Source of the DNA: Whitmania pigra
Lineage: Eukaryota > Annelida > Clitellata > Hirudinida > Haemopidae
DNA length: 64,000 bases
Direction: 5' to 3'
Assembly (NCBI GenBank): GCA_021613335.1
Contig: JAJTWR010000168.1
Coordinates: 1-64,000, forward strand
The position numbers were made by a program, and so were the translations under genes. The notes beneath the pieces are model-generated. The model was not told the DNA's origin. It did not search any database and saw only the letters and a program-made list of their open reading frames with translations. This document shows, one piece after another, positions 36,304 through 43,923 of the stretch; within the stretch, counting starts at the first letter, position 1, and every line of letters starts with the position of its first letter.

Positions 36304-36599
36304 CTGTTGATGTTGTTTTGAGGGGCTTTAGTAAAATCGTAAAAGGTGCGGATTACGATGAGTTTTTTGTCTCCGGTTTGCTTTCCGTCGAATACTAAAT
36401 CGTAACGACTGGCGTCTACGGCTAAAATCGAGGCGTTTTCTAAGGTCAACATCGGATCGCCGACTTTTAAGGGAAATCCTCCAATGGAGCAGTCTACCGC
36501 GCCGATGTTCTTAAAGGCGATGCTTTGGCATTCGGCCGGTATGGGCATGTTTTCCCTGATGATCTCGAAGGTGTTTTGTACGGCAAAAGTCTTATTCAT
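36300..36599 (-). CDS. Unknown small beta-rich virion-type protein
   Basis: 99 residues, not recognised. The pattern of short beta strands (IAFKNIGAVDCSIGGFPLKVGDPMLTL, KKLIVIRTFYDF) and lack of signal or membrane helix fit a minor structural protein. It overlaps the DUF5977 gene by 4 bp (ATGA) and follows the annexin-like gene by 12 bp. Confidence 0.6.
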   Translation of the reverse strand: MNKTFAVQNTFEIIRENMPIPAECQSIAFKNIGAVDCSIGGFPLKVGDPMLTLENASILAVDASRYDLVFDGKQTGDKKLIVIRTFYDFTKAPQNNINR

Positions 36600-36611
36600 G
36601 TTATTTCCTGG

Positions 36612-37061
36612 TTATTTCCTGAGGTAAGCGGGCAGGGAATTGACTATGGCGATAGCTTGGGCCATTTCCTTTTCGTCAAACTCGCTGTCTAAAAAGTCTA
36701 TTAAGCTTGTTTTATACAACATCCCGAACACTTCAGCCAGACCAGACACGTCGCACTGGGATTTGCATCTTCTCAAGATTCCAAATATTGCCCCTTCATC
36801 GGTTCCCCAGCCTCTGCCGGCGTTGTATATTATTTTTGCCCAAGCCTTTGCCGTCTCAAACCGGATTACTATCGTTTCTTTATTTTTATAAAAATTAGGG
36901 CTAAAGGCGTTGTCTGTGCGGCTCAGGGCATCCTGTATATTTTTGCCTTCGGCGCTTTGCTTTAATCCTAATTTTTCCAGCAGGCCGGACCCCATCGAGT
37001 ATAGCAGCAGGCCTGCGCCAAGAAGTATCCAAACCATGCCGTTATCATTTTTTTGGTTCAT
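36612..37061 (-). CDS. Membrane protein with annexin-like repeat
   Basis: 149 residues from ATG 37061 (MNQKNDNGMVWILL); an upstream ATG at 37094 overlaps the previous gene more. One membrane helix lies at about 8-24. Residues about 70-140 (AKAWAKIIYNAGRGWGTDEGAIFGILRRC...) resemble an annexin repeat: KG.GTDE..Ii.IL....q...l...y...y...L. In eukaryotes this fold binds Ca2+ and membranes. Here the GWGTDE loop is kept. Its function in this element is unknown. The match is by eye and should be treated with care. Confidence 0.5.
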   Translation of the reverse strand: MNQKNDNGMVWILLGAGLLLYSMGSGLLEKLGLKQSAEGKNIQDALSRTDNAFSPNFYKNKETIVIRFETAKAWAKIIYNAGRGWGTDEGAIFGILRRCKSQCDVSGLAEVFGMLYKTSLIDFLDSEFDEKEMAQAIAIVNSLPAYLRK

Positions 37062-37062
37062 G

Positions 37063-37863
37063 CTAATTGTTGTTAGGGGCGTGCATGTTGTCAAGAGCGT
37101 CCATAAAAAATTTAAACTGCGCGGGCTTGTCTGTTGCCGTCTTTGCCAGTATGGTTGCGTGGCGCTCTAAATGGGGGTCTCTTTTTTTTAATTCGTTTAT
37201 GGCTTCAAGCAGCTTCGGGCTTAAATCCTGCCGGGGGTTTTGCGGCCGGTCTTCCGGAATGCCGTTTATAGGGCTTGCCGGCTGCCCCGCGCCGTTAAAG
37301 GCTTTCACGATAAGAGGCATAAGCATTTCGCCGTATTTTCCTATGCCGTCTATGCGGTCGGATTGTTGGTCTTCCAGGTCGGCTAGTTGTTGGTCGAGTT
37401 CTAAAATTTGTTTTTTAAGCTCTTCGTTTTGGAACTCTAATTTGTCGGCCAGTCGGTTAGCCTGGGCCAGCTGGCTGATAATATCTAAATATTTCTCTAT
37501 AGAGATCTCCCGGTGGTCGGTTTGGGTTTGTGGCGCCGGCCATTTTTGCGCGGGCGCGGCGCACAGGGAGAAAGAAACCGACAGCCCTCCTCTGCCTCCG
37601 GCTACGGCTTCCTCTTCCCCTGCGGGGTCGGGTTTGCTTTCCAGCATGCGCAGCTCGTAGGCTATATCGTGGGTAGGGTCGCCGCTTAAAATAACCTCCG
37701 CCCACTGGCGAAACCGCTTTTCAGGCTGCGCGGTTTTTTCGGTTAGCTTAAAAATAGGTTTTGCCGCCGCCCGCGCCATAGGATATATCGCAAAAAAATA
37801 CATTTTTGTGCTTTCTATATAACTACATACGGCCTCTACGCCGCGATAATTTACCGCCGCCAT
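37063..37863 (-). CDS. Coiled-coil structural protein of the element
   Basis: 266 residues from ATG 37863 (MAAVNYRGVEAVCSYIES). The open frame goes back to 37899. An N-terminal globular part has GDPTHDIAYELRMLE, then a coiled coil at about 130-175 (KLEFQNEELKKQILELDQQLADLEDQQ), a Pro/Gly linker and a helical C-terminus. It is not recognised. One base separates it from the annexin-like gene. It is probably a virion or assembly protein. Confidence 0.6.
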   Translation of the reverse strand: MAAVNYRGVEAVCSYIESTKMYFFAIYPMARAAAKPIFKLTEKTAQPEKRFRQWAEVILSGDPTHDIAYELRMLESKPDPAGEEEAVAGGRGGLSVSFSLCAAPAQKWPAPQTQTDHREISIEKYLDIISQLAQANRLADKLEFQNEELKKQILELDQQLADLEDQQSDRIDGIGKYGEMLMPLIVKAFNGAGQPASPINGIPEDRPQNPRQDLSPKLLEAINELKKRDPHLERHATILAKTATDKPAQFKFFMDALDNMHAPNNN

Positions 37864-37873
37864 TATTTTATTT

Positions 37874-38302
37874 TTATTGATAATGAACCAGCAAAACAAA
37901 GGCCTGTGCGGCCAATACGCTGGTGTCGATAGGTTTGTTAAGCTGGATACGGCTTTTTTCCCAATCGGCTTTCACCCCGTTAAACTGGGTTATGCCAGCT
38001 ACCCAAACATCGCCCCCCACGCCTTCGGCGCGCGAACGCTTGAGGTTTACCATCGGGATTTGCACGTCTTCCCGCCCGTTTACGTTTAAGATTAGGGTTG
38101 CATTCTTAAAAAGAAATTTTCCCACCGTTACCGCCGCAGGGTTGTCGGGCTTGGGCGGAAAACTTAAGGTGTCGTCCGTGTAGGCTTCAATAGCCATGAT
38201 CAACTTGCCTTTGATATTATTATTCAGCTTAAAAGGTATCTGCGACAGGTTTGCGTCCATAGGGACTAATACGGTTATAAGCTCGGATTTTAATTGTATC
38301 AT
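37874..38302 (-). CDS. Beta-rich protein, candidate minor capsid/vertex protein
   Basis: 142 residues with no signal or membrane helix. Strand-rich throughout (ELITVLVPMDANLSQIPFKL, KGKLIMAIEAY, NATLILNVNG, QAFVLLVHYQ), the pattern of a single jelly roll. It follows the 211-residue capsid candidate by 15 bp. A vertex or minor capsid role is inferred from size, fold pattern and position. Confidence 0.5.
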   Translation of the reverse strand: MIQLKSELITVLVPMDANLSQIPFKLNNNIKGKLIMAIEAYTDDTLSFPPKPDNPAAVTVGKFLFKNATLILNVNGREDVQIPMVNLKRSRAEGVGGDVWVAGITQFNGVKADWEKSRIQLNKPIDTSVLAAQAFVLLVHYQ

Positions 38303-38317
38303 TTTTTTGTTTTTTAT

Positions 38318-38953
38318 TTAGGCCCTGTAGTAAGGGGCGGCGTTTTTCGCTAAATATCCTTTTAGGCGCATGATTACCCTGGTGTATTTGTCAGGCTGCA
38401 ACAGGGCTATAGCTTTTAACAATCCGATTTGAATGGCGTTAGTCCTGTTGCCTTGAAAGATTAAGTTAGGCAATATGGCAACCCAGCCGTTACGCTGCCA
38501 ATCCATGCCGTCAAAGGCAGGGTTTGCTACCGGCCCTGCGGTCTCCTGGGTGCGGGGGATAAACAGATGCTCGGTTAGATCGTACTTATCGAAAATTACG
38601 TTATTGTCCACGGTAACTTTCATGACCCCTTTGTACAAGCCAAACAGCTCTTGGGCAGCTCCGGCGGCTGAAAATATCGCCGGATTGGGATAAGTCGCCT
38701 GGCGGTAAGTCACATCCTCCGGGCCTGTTGTTGCCGCGAGCGACAATTGTATGGCCGTCACTAAAAATACGTCGTTCTGGTTTAGGCGCCTTTCGGTTTT
38801 ATTCTTTGAGGGGCCTTGTTCCTCGGCGATTGGAAATAACAACACCGAGTCGGTAGCGGTTATAGTGGACTCGAGTTGTAAAACATATTGGGTAACTACC
38901 GCGTTGCCAACCTGCCCCTTCAGCAGGTTGTATGCTTCTCTTGTGGTATACAT
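38318..38953 (-). CDS. Candidate major capsid protein
   Basis: 211 residues, soluble and beta-rich: QYVLQLESTITATDSVLLFPI, LNQNDVFLVTAIQLSLA, GVMKVTVDNNVIFDKYDLTEHLFIPRTQE, NLIFQGNRTNAIQIGL. Its central place, size and strand pattern make it the best capsid candidate in the element, possibly a jelly-roll type. No family match can be claimed from sight. It is flanked by small basic and beta-rich genes. Confidence 0.45.
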   Translation of the reverse strand: MYTTREAYNLLKGQVGNAVVTQYVLQLESTITATDSVLLFPIAEEQGPSKNKTERRLNQNDVFLVTAIQLSLAATTGPEDVTYRQATYPNPAIFSAAGAAQELFGLYKGVMKVTVDNNVIFDKYDLTEHLFIPRTQETAGPVANPAFDGMDWQRNGWVAILPNLIFQGNRTNAIQIGLLKAIALLQPDKYTRVIMRLKGYLAKNAAPYYRA

Positions 38954-38987
38954 TTTATAAAAATTTAAAATCTTTTAATTGTTCCGG

Positions 38988-39455
38988 TTAATTCTGGTCA
39001 TCTTCGTCCATGCCGTTAATGGAAGGCAGGTATTCCGAGCCGAGGCCTTCCTCTTGAAAAGTTCCCTCGCCCTGGATGGTATCCTCTAACCCTGAAAGGC
39101 TTTGCATGTCTACATAAACGTCCGGGCCTTCGCCTATGCCGGCTCCGTTTCTGTACAATCCTAAATCGGCCGCCAGTTGAAGGGCAGAAAACGCAATCAT
39201 GCCATCTCCCACGGCCTTAATCATGGGGCTTCGAGATAATTTAGGCAGCAAGAAGATTGCCGCCCCCGCCTTTGCGGCGGCTTTAAATTTTTTGTCTGTG
39301 ATCTTAACTTTTTCTAAAAGTTTGTCTACCAAAGGAGAGGCAACGCTGCCGGCGGCAAGGCCAAGCAACCTGCTTTGCTCGTTGCCAACCCCGCCCACGC
39401 GCGCGCGCGGGTGGTATCGAACGCCAATTTTTTTATTTTTTTTCCTGTGTGCCAT
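38988..39455 (-). CDS. Unknown protein with basic start and acidic tail
   Basis: 155 residues. A basic N-terminus (AHRKKNKKIGVRYHPRAR), then Ala/Leu-rich weakly hydrophobic helices (about 28-95), then an acidic tail ending NGMDEDDQN. Not recognised. It may associate with nucleic acid and membrane within a virion. 34 bp before the capsid candidate, 10 bp after the 65-residue gene. Confidence 0.55.
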   Translation of the reverse strand: MAHRKKNKKIGVRYHPRARVGGVGNEQSRLLGLAAGSVASPLVDKLLEKVKITDKKFKAAAKAGAAIFLLPKLSRSPMIKAVGDGMIAFSALQLAADLGLYRNGAGIGEGPDVYVDMQSLSGLEDTIQGEGTFQEEGLGSEYLPSINGMDEDDQN

Positions 39456-39465
39456 TATTTTTTAT

Positions 39466-39663
39466 TTAAGTTTTTTTATTTTTTTTCCATGCGGCCATGG
39501 CTTTTTTTGTAGCCTCGGCTTTCTGTTTTTTTACGCTCTTTAAGGCTTTTTCCATTTTGTCGAGCCTGTCGGTAAACCGCCCTGTTTTCGCCTTGATGAA
39601 AGCCCTGTACTTTGCCAGTCCGTTAGCGGCGGATTTTTTTACGGATTTCTTTTTTGTTGTCAT
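39466..39663 (-). CDS. Very basic 65-residue protein
   Basis: 65 residues, about one third Lys/Arg (MTTKKKSVKKSAANGLAKYRAF...KKQKAEATKKAMAAWKKNKKT). It appears helical and is likely a nucleic-acid binding protein, as in small packaged viral proteins. It begins 1 bp after the transglutaminase-like gene stop. Confidence 0.6.
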   Translation of the reverse strand: MTTKKKSVKKSAANGLAKYRAFIKAKTGRFTDRLDKMEKALKSVKKQKAEATKKAMAAWKKNKKT

Positions 39664-39664
39664 T

Positions 39665-40930
39665 TTACTTTTTTTTACTCGCCAGCGCCAGCGCCGCCAG
39701 CGCCGCCACGCCGATTAATATCATGTTGCTGTCTGCTTTTACCGCCGGCGCTGGCGTGCCGTCGGCATTATCGTCCGGTTGGTTAGCGCTTGTAGCGCTG
39801 TTGTCTAACTGTTGGCTTTGGTTTTCTAAGCGTTCAACCGAGTCGTTTATATCTTTGGGGTCTGGTCTGGGGTTTTTTGCCAGTTCCCCGGTCGCTTCCT
39901 GGGCCGTTTGTTTTTCTTCGGCCGCTTGTTTAGCGCCAAGAATTTCCTTTAAAAGCGAAAACACGGCAATCATGATGGGGGCGGCCGCGGCCAACGTTGC
40001 CGCTAGCGGAGCGGCCGCCGCCCCAAGGCCCTGATCTAAGTATCCTATCATGCCCGAGATTTGCGCAGGGGTGAACTTTTGCCCTTTGCCGCTGCCGCGG
40101 GCAATGTTTTTCAACAGCGCTTTCCAGCTTCCTTTAAATTTCCCAACCCATAAATTTTTAACTTTCTGGGGGTCTTTTTTTATCGCTTGGTTTAGCCGTT
40201 TTGCCATGCCCTTAAAATTTAGGCCCAGCAAAACCAAATAGGCGTTGCGCGCAGGGGTTAAGGCCACCTTGGCCAACCCGCGCCCGATTTTCCGGAAAAA
40301 GCCTTTGCCTTGCGCTCTACGCTGCGCCCGTTTTTGCCGGCGCGCGGCTCTCTTTGCAACCCTACGCGGTTTTCTGCCCATTTGCGCATCTCCAATGATG
40401 CCGCTAATTCTGTATAACATTTTGTTTTCTGTTGAATAATCTTGTTTAAATACGTATGGCTTTTCCTCTCCAAACTGGTTAATTACCGCGTCTACCGGCA
40501 TCAGCTCGCCGTTTTCTAACCGTACCAGCACGTATACGTGCTGAGGGGTGGGGTTGCCCGGCTTATAGCCGGCAAAACGGAAGACGCATTGATAGCCTAA
40601 GGCCGATAATATGCCTGCGGTAAACAGGCTGTAATGCTTGCAATCTCCTTTACCGTCGGTTAGCAACATCGCAGGGCTTTTAGAGCTTTGCCATGCGCGG
40701 CTTTCGATCGCGTAGGAGATATGTCTTTTTAAAAAATCCCAAACCTTCCTGGCGGTTTGTTTGGCCGTCGCCCCCCGAAAGGGTTCGGCTATCCGTTTAT
40801 AATGGCCGGCGTACAACCGGTGGGCAGCCCTAATTTCTTTGATAATCTGTTGAGCTGTCTGACTGCCGCTTATCCTTACTTTCTTAAACGCTGGACGCGG
40901 CAGCTGTTGTAATAATTGCGCCCTGTCCAT
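39665..40930 (-). CDS. Transglutaminase-like membrane protein
   Basis: 421 residues. Residues about 55-150 form a transglutaminase-like domain with the full triad: Cys97 in GKGDCKHYS, His131 in TPQHVYVLV, Asp147 in MPVDAVI. A very basic stretch (about 180-225, RRVAKRAARRQKRAQRRA) follows. An Ala-rich membrane helix lies at about 302-330, then a disordered Gln/Asp region and a C-terminal helix with KKK end (ILIGVAALAALALASKKK). It could be a protease or cross-linker of a membrane-containing virion. The start overlaps the upstream small gene (TAATG). Confidence 0.75.
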   Translation of the reverse strand: MDRAQLLQQLPRPAFKKVRISGSQTAQQIIKEIRAAHRLYAGHYKRIAEPFRGATAKQTARKVWDFLKRHISYAIESRAWQSSKSPAMLLTDGKGDCKHYSLFTAGILSALGYQCVFRFAGYKPGNPTPQHVYVLVRLENGELMPVDAVINQFGEEKPYVFKQDYSTENKMLYRISGIIGDAQMGRKPRRVAKRAARRQKRAQRRAQGKGFFRKIGRGLAKVALTPARNAYLVLLGLNFKGMAKRLNQAIKKDPQKVKNLWVGKFKGSWKALLKNIARGSGKGQKFTPAQISGMIGYLDQGLGAAAAPLAATLAAAAPIMIAVFSLLKEILGAKQAAEEKQTAQEATGELAKNPRPDPKDINDSVERLENQSQQLDNSATSANQPDDNADGTPAPAVKADSNMILIGVAALAALALASKKK

Positions 40931-41088
40931 TACCCTATCGCATAATTTACCTCCACGGTTGAACCGTCGATATTCACCGTTAGATTTACTCTTGCCTCTT
41001 TTAGCGCCTCGCTTACAGGCTTTTTATGCAAAACCGCCCAAACTATCCTACCGCTTAGCTTTGCCGCGTAGAGGGGGTTTAGCGACAC
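40930..41088 (-). CDS. Small coupled protein upstream of transglutaminase-like gene
   Basis: 52 residues from a GTG at 41088 (VSLNPLYAAKLSGRIVWAVLHKKPVSEALKEARVNL...). The stop overlaps the next start as TAATG, and its GTG overlaps the upstream stop as TAGTG, so both junctions favour coupled translation. The protein is amphipathic with a beta-strand end (LTVNIDGSTVEVNYAIG). Not recognised. Confidence 0.5.
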   Translation of the reverse strand: MSLNPLYAAKLSGRIVWAVLHKKPVSEALKEARVNLTVNIDGSTVEVNYAIG

Positions 41089-41548
41089 TAAAAAATGAAA
41101 TGGGCGGCAAGGTATTGGTTATGGATGTCGCTTTTTTGCAAGTATTGGCGGTAAATCTTGCGAATGAGCTGCGATTTGCGGTAGTTCCAAACCGGATCTA
41201 AGCGGTGTTTGCTGTACTGGCAGGCTAGTATTTGGGTTTTGGCGGGCTTGCCCTGTTGCTGAAACAAGGCGTAAACCGCTTTGCTGGATCGGCAGAGGTC
41301 GTAGCGCATTTTTATCAACTTGCCAAGCTCCTGCTCAATGTCCGGGCCGTAATCGGGGTATTTTAGTATCGTTTCTTTTTTTTTTTTGCTTTATACTCCG
41401 GGTAGAAACGCGGCAGGGTTATATCGTAGCGGTCTAGATAGTCGTCTATGGCGTTTATCATCTCTACGGCATTGCGGCGGTACCAGCTTATTTTGCTGCT
41501 ATGCTTGTTGTTCTGTCCTGCGTTAGGACTTTGGGGGGCTTGTCGCAT
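41088..41548 (-). pseudogene. Unknown element gene broken at a 12-A run
   Basis: ATG 41548 opens a frame (KHSSKISWYRRNAVEMINAIDDYLDRY) that reaches an A12 run at 41376-41387 and stops at once. A shift there leads to ETILKYPDYGPDIEQELGKL and on to 41088 without a stop, ending HNQYLAAHFIF. Together it would be about 150 residues, helical and basic. Either the run length varies, or the shift is an error or a mutation. No family is recognised. Confidence 0.55.
41376..41387 (-). repeat. Homopolymer run A12 inside a gene
   Basis: Twelve T on the plus strand, A on the coding strand, exactly where the two halves of the 41088-41548 gene change frame. Such runs are prone to replication and transcriptional slippage and also to sequencing error. 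Confidence 0.8.
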
Positions 41549-41669
41549 TTTTTTTTTTTTTGGCTTCCGGCGTTCTGAGAGCCTCTCAAGGGCTGTCTGA
41601 ACGCGGGCTTTTCCAGTTGTTTCTTATATTATCGGGGAAGGCCAAAACGGCCTAAAAGTCGTTAAAAAA

Positions 41670-41807
41670 TTAGTTCGTCTTTGGACAGGCCTCTGCGGAT
41701 GGTTTGGTTAAATCTCCGTAGTTGGCAGCCCACAGTCGCCCTACCGTGACGATGTCTTTAACAATCTGCCGCGCGGTTTTGGCGTCTTGTTTAATGTTGC
41801 TTTTCAT
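41670..41807 (-). CDS. 45-residue basic protein
   Basis: A short frame MKSNIKQDAKTARQIVKDI... ending in TAA at 41670, between the duplicated gene pair and the broken gene. It is helical and positively charged. The coding call rests on its regular codon pattern and compact neighbours. Unknown function. Confidence 0.4.
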   Translation of the reverse strand: MKSNIKQDAKTARQIVKDIVTVGRLWAANYGDLTKPSAEACPKTN

Positions 41808-41829
41808 TGCGGCGTTTTTTTATTCAGGT

Positions 41830-42234
41830 TCACAGCTTGCCCAACCCTTTATTATATTCAACCATAAAGTAGGTTATCCCTAAGATTTTTTTCGTGTCCT
41901 GGTCGGCAGGGTAGCGGTAAAGATGCAAAGGCCCTTCGGGCGCAGCAGGGCGGGTAAGAAGCTTGCTTAGGTAAACTTGGCAGGAAAGTATAAAATTCGT
42001 AAGGATTTCAATGGTTTTGCCCTTGACCTTCAGCCCGTATGCGGTTGCTTTTGGATGAGACCCGTATTTTTCTAGATCCTGTTTGAGATAGGCAAGAAGC
42101 GCCTTAGCCTGCGCTAAATGGTATCGGTATTCGCCTTGTTCTATGATAACAGCGTTTCTGCTCCTTAAAGTTTGGCCGTTTTGAGCCCTCAAGGGTTGAG
42201 CGTTAAGCCACTCTAGGTTTTGTGGAGTTTCCAT
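41830..42234 (-). CDS. Duplicated element gene, copy 2
   Basis: 134 residues. Residues about 30-130 are a near copy of the adjacent 42241-42597 protein (EQGEYRYHLAQAKALLAYLK, GSHPKATAYGLKVKGKTIEI). This copy has 30 extra N-terminal residues. The family is not recognised; it is helical with one Tyr-rich C-terminal part. The two genes are 6 bp apart. DNA of about 42000-42130 and 42430-42595 is nearly identical, so the duplication is recent. Confidence 0.65.
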   Translation of the reverse strand: METPQNLEWLNAQPLRAQNGQTLRSRNAVIIEQGEYRYHLAQAKALLAYLKQDLEKYGSHPKATAYGLKVKGKTIEILTNFILSCQVYLSKLLTRPAAPEGPLHLYRYPADQDTKKILGITYFMVEYNKGLGKL

Positions 42235-42240
42235 ATCTTA

Positions 42241-42597
42241 TCAAATTAAGTTTTCAGCTTTCAACTTGTCCAACCCTTCATCATATTCAGCCAAGCCCTT
42301 ATAATATTTAACCATAAGGTAGTTTGCGCCAAACATTTTTTTCATGTCCTGGTCGGTAGGGTAGCAGTAAAGATGCAAAGGCCCTGAGGGCAAAGGAGGA
42401 CAGGCAAGGAGCTCGCCTATGTAGACTTGGCAGGAAAGTATAAAATTCGTAAGGATTTCAATGGTTTTGCCCTTGACCTTCAGCCCGTATGCGGTTGCTT
42501 TTGGATGAGACCCGTATTTTTCTAAATCCTCTTTGAGATAGGCAAGAAGCGCCTTAGCCTGCGCTAAATGGTATCGGTATTCGCCTTGTTCTATCAT
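42241..42597 (-). CDS. Duplicated element gene, copy 1
   Basis: 118 residues, paralogue of the next gene. The central part is almost unchanged while the C-terminal halves differ (GELLACPPLPSGPLHLY against a diverged version), suggesting selection or gene conversion of only part of the pair. It is the first gene of the virus-like element in the direction of transcription. Function unknown. Confidence 0.65.
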   Translation of the reverse strand: MIEQGEYRYHLAQAKALLAYLKEDLEKYGSHPKATAYGLKVKGKTIEILTNFILSCQVYIGELLACPPLPSGPLHLYCYPTDQDMKKMFGANYLMVKYYKGLAEYDEGLDKLKAENLI

Positions 42598-42634
42598 AAA
42601 AGAGTTTTTTTACTCTCTTACAATCAACTTGAAC

Positions 42635-43691
42635 TTAACAATTAGCCTCTTCTAATACCAGTTTATAAACTCTTCCCCACATGGTTTTACCGCTCACCGG
42701 AGTTTCTTTATCGCCTTGGCTTACGCCGGTTGCCGTAAAATAAATCTCGCGGCCGTTGGCTGCGCTGCCTTTTCTATAATCGATATCCTCAACGCGGGCA
42801 AACATCAGCGCTTTTTTATCAATAGTTTGTTTTTGCAGCTGGGCGCCGGTGCTGCTTTTCACGTTGTCTAACTCCACAAATTCAACGTCATAGGTCTGAT
42901 CTTTGCTCATATTTGTTTCAACGGGATCGTTGTTACTGCTTTTCAGCACATACAATTTACCATCTTTAAGATCGCCCGGAGAGTTAGCAATATACATGGC
43001 CAACTGCCCATCGCTTTCATCCTCGCCAATCATTATCACCGTTTTACCCAAGTAAGCTCCTTTTGGCAGCGGAACCGCATTTTCTGCGTTCCATCTGCCC
43101 AGCGCGCTCAAAACCCGTTGAGTGTTCTTTTTATCGGCTTCCGATAAGGGGTCGATTGCATGAATCATAGACTCTACTCCGCTTTCGCCGGCAGTTAAAA
43201 ATACGGGTTTAGGAAATCCATGCTCTTCGGGCGTTGCCAAAGTGGCAGAACACAAGCGAGTCATCCCTCCGTCTGAATCCACAATATATTCGCCTTTTAC
43301 CGGTTTAAGATTTTTATCCAAAAATACCCTTGATACAGATTGCAAAATTTCATGGTTGTTAATCATAATATAACCCTCCCCTGATGGATTTTTCAGCATA
43401 CCCGCGCCATCCGGTTGTGCGCCAAATATAAAATCAGGAGACTCTGCCAAAACATCATCCGAACTAATTAAGGCAGTAATTTTAAGATTCTCAAAGCCAG
43501 GCATCGTTTTAATTAACGGGGGATTAACAGAATAGTCCTTTAATTCTATTTTTGAAAAAGAAATATCGGTAGAAGGGGTAATGACAGGTTCCTTTTTTTT
43601 TTTTTTTGCAAGCGCCGATAATTGCAGCCAAACTTAAAAATACAGCCACAACAAAGTAAGGGTCTGTTTTTTTTGATAGTTTATCGTTCAT
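42635..43691 (-). pseudogene. PhoX/DUF839-like phosphatase lipoprotein, frameshifted and truncated
   Basis: ATG 43691 starts a lipoprotein signal (FVVAVFLSLAAIIGAC) that runs into an A15 tract. After a shift the frame continues PVITPSTDISFSKIEL and then 289 residues of a PhoX-like beta-propeller: GYIMINNHE, DSDGGMTRLCSATLATPEEHG, TVIMIGEDESDGQLAMYI, ARVEDIDYRKG, GREIYFTATG. It stops right after GRVYKLVLEEANC, about 100 or more residues shorter than I expect for the family. The lost end and the start of the virus-like element coincide. Confidence 0.65.
43593..43607 (-). repeat. Homopolymer run A15 inside phosphatase leader
   Basis: Fifteen T on the plus strand, directly after the lipobox Cys codon. 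The frame must shift here for leader and enzyme to join. The sister leader at 46214-46326 has only AAAA at this place. Confidence 0.85.
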
Positions 43692-43810
43692 AGTTTCGTT
43701 TTTTTTGTGCAAAACTATCTGCGGTTTGTTACCATGAATTTAATTTCATGTTAAAAAATAATATCCGGCATAATTTAGAATAATTCTATATGCAGAGCTT
43801 TTTAAGGTAA
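43608..43810 (-). repeat. Leader duplication, copy A
   Basis: Covers the lipoprotein leader of the phosphatase gene and its upstream region up to the shared TAATTTAGAATAATTCTAT block. It corresponds to 46214-46455 with small insertions and deletions. The same orientation makes it a direct repeat flanking the barrel gene 43924-45999. Confidence 0.75.
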
Positions 43811-43923
43811 AAGTTTTTTATCGTTTGGCGGATTGTATTTTTTGTTAAACCCGGCCGTTCTGCGGCGGTAGATTTGCAACATGGGTTTTAATGTTTTGGC
43901 AGCTATTGCAATTTGCCAAATAA

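Larger units (their letters stand above)
33546..42597 (-). mobile_element. Compact virus-like element (tailless-type provirus candidate)
   Basis: About 9 kb of tightly packed minus-strand genes, many joined by overlaps of 1-11 bp. The content ends in a holin-like, spanin-like and muramidase cassette. It contains small beta-rich proteins of candidate capsid type, several single-helix membrane proteins and a DUF5977/collagen-like protein. I see no terminase, portal, tail or integrase gene and no replication initiator. Size and membrane-protein content recall lipid-containing tailless phages of Bacteroidota such as FLiP. That comparison is inference; no sequence match can be shown here. Ends are uncertain. 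Confidence 0.55.

Noticed and set aside
39400..39420. GCGCGCGCG run as a possible regulatory or Z-DNA site
   Set aside because: It encodes the Arg/Ala-rich start of the 38988-39455 protein; short and explained by coding.
33546..42597. Interpretation as a type VI secretion, contractile injection or tailed prophage region
   Set aside because: No tail tube, sheath, baseplate, portal or terminase proteins are recognisable.
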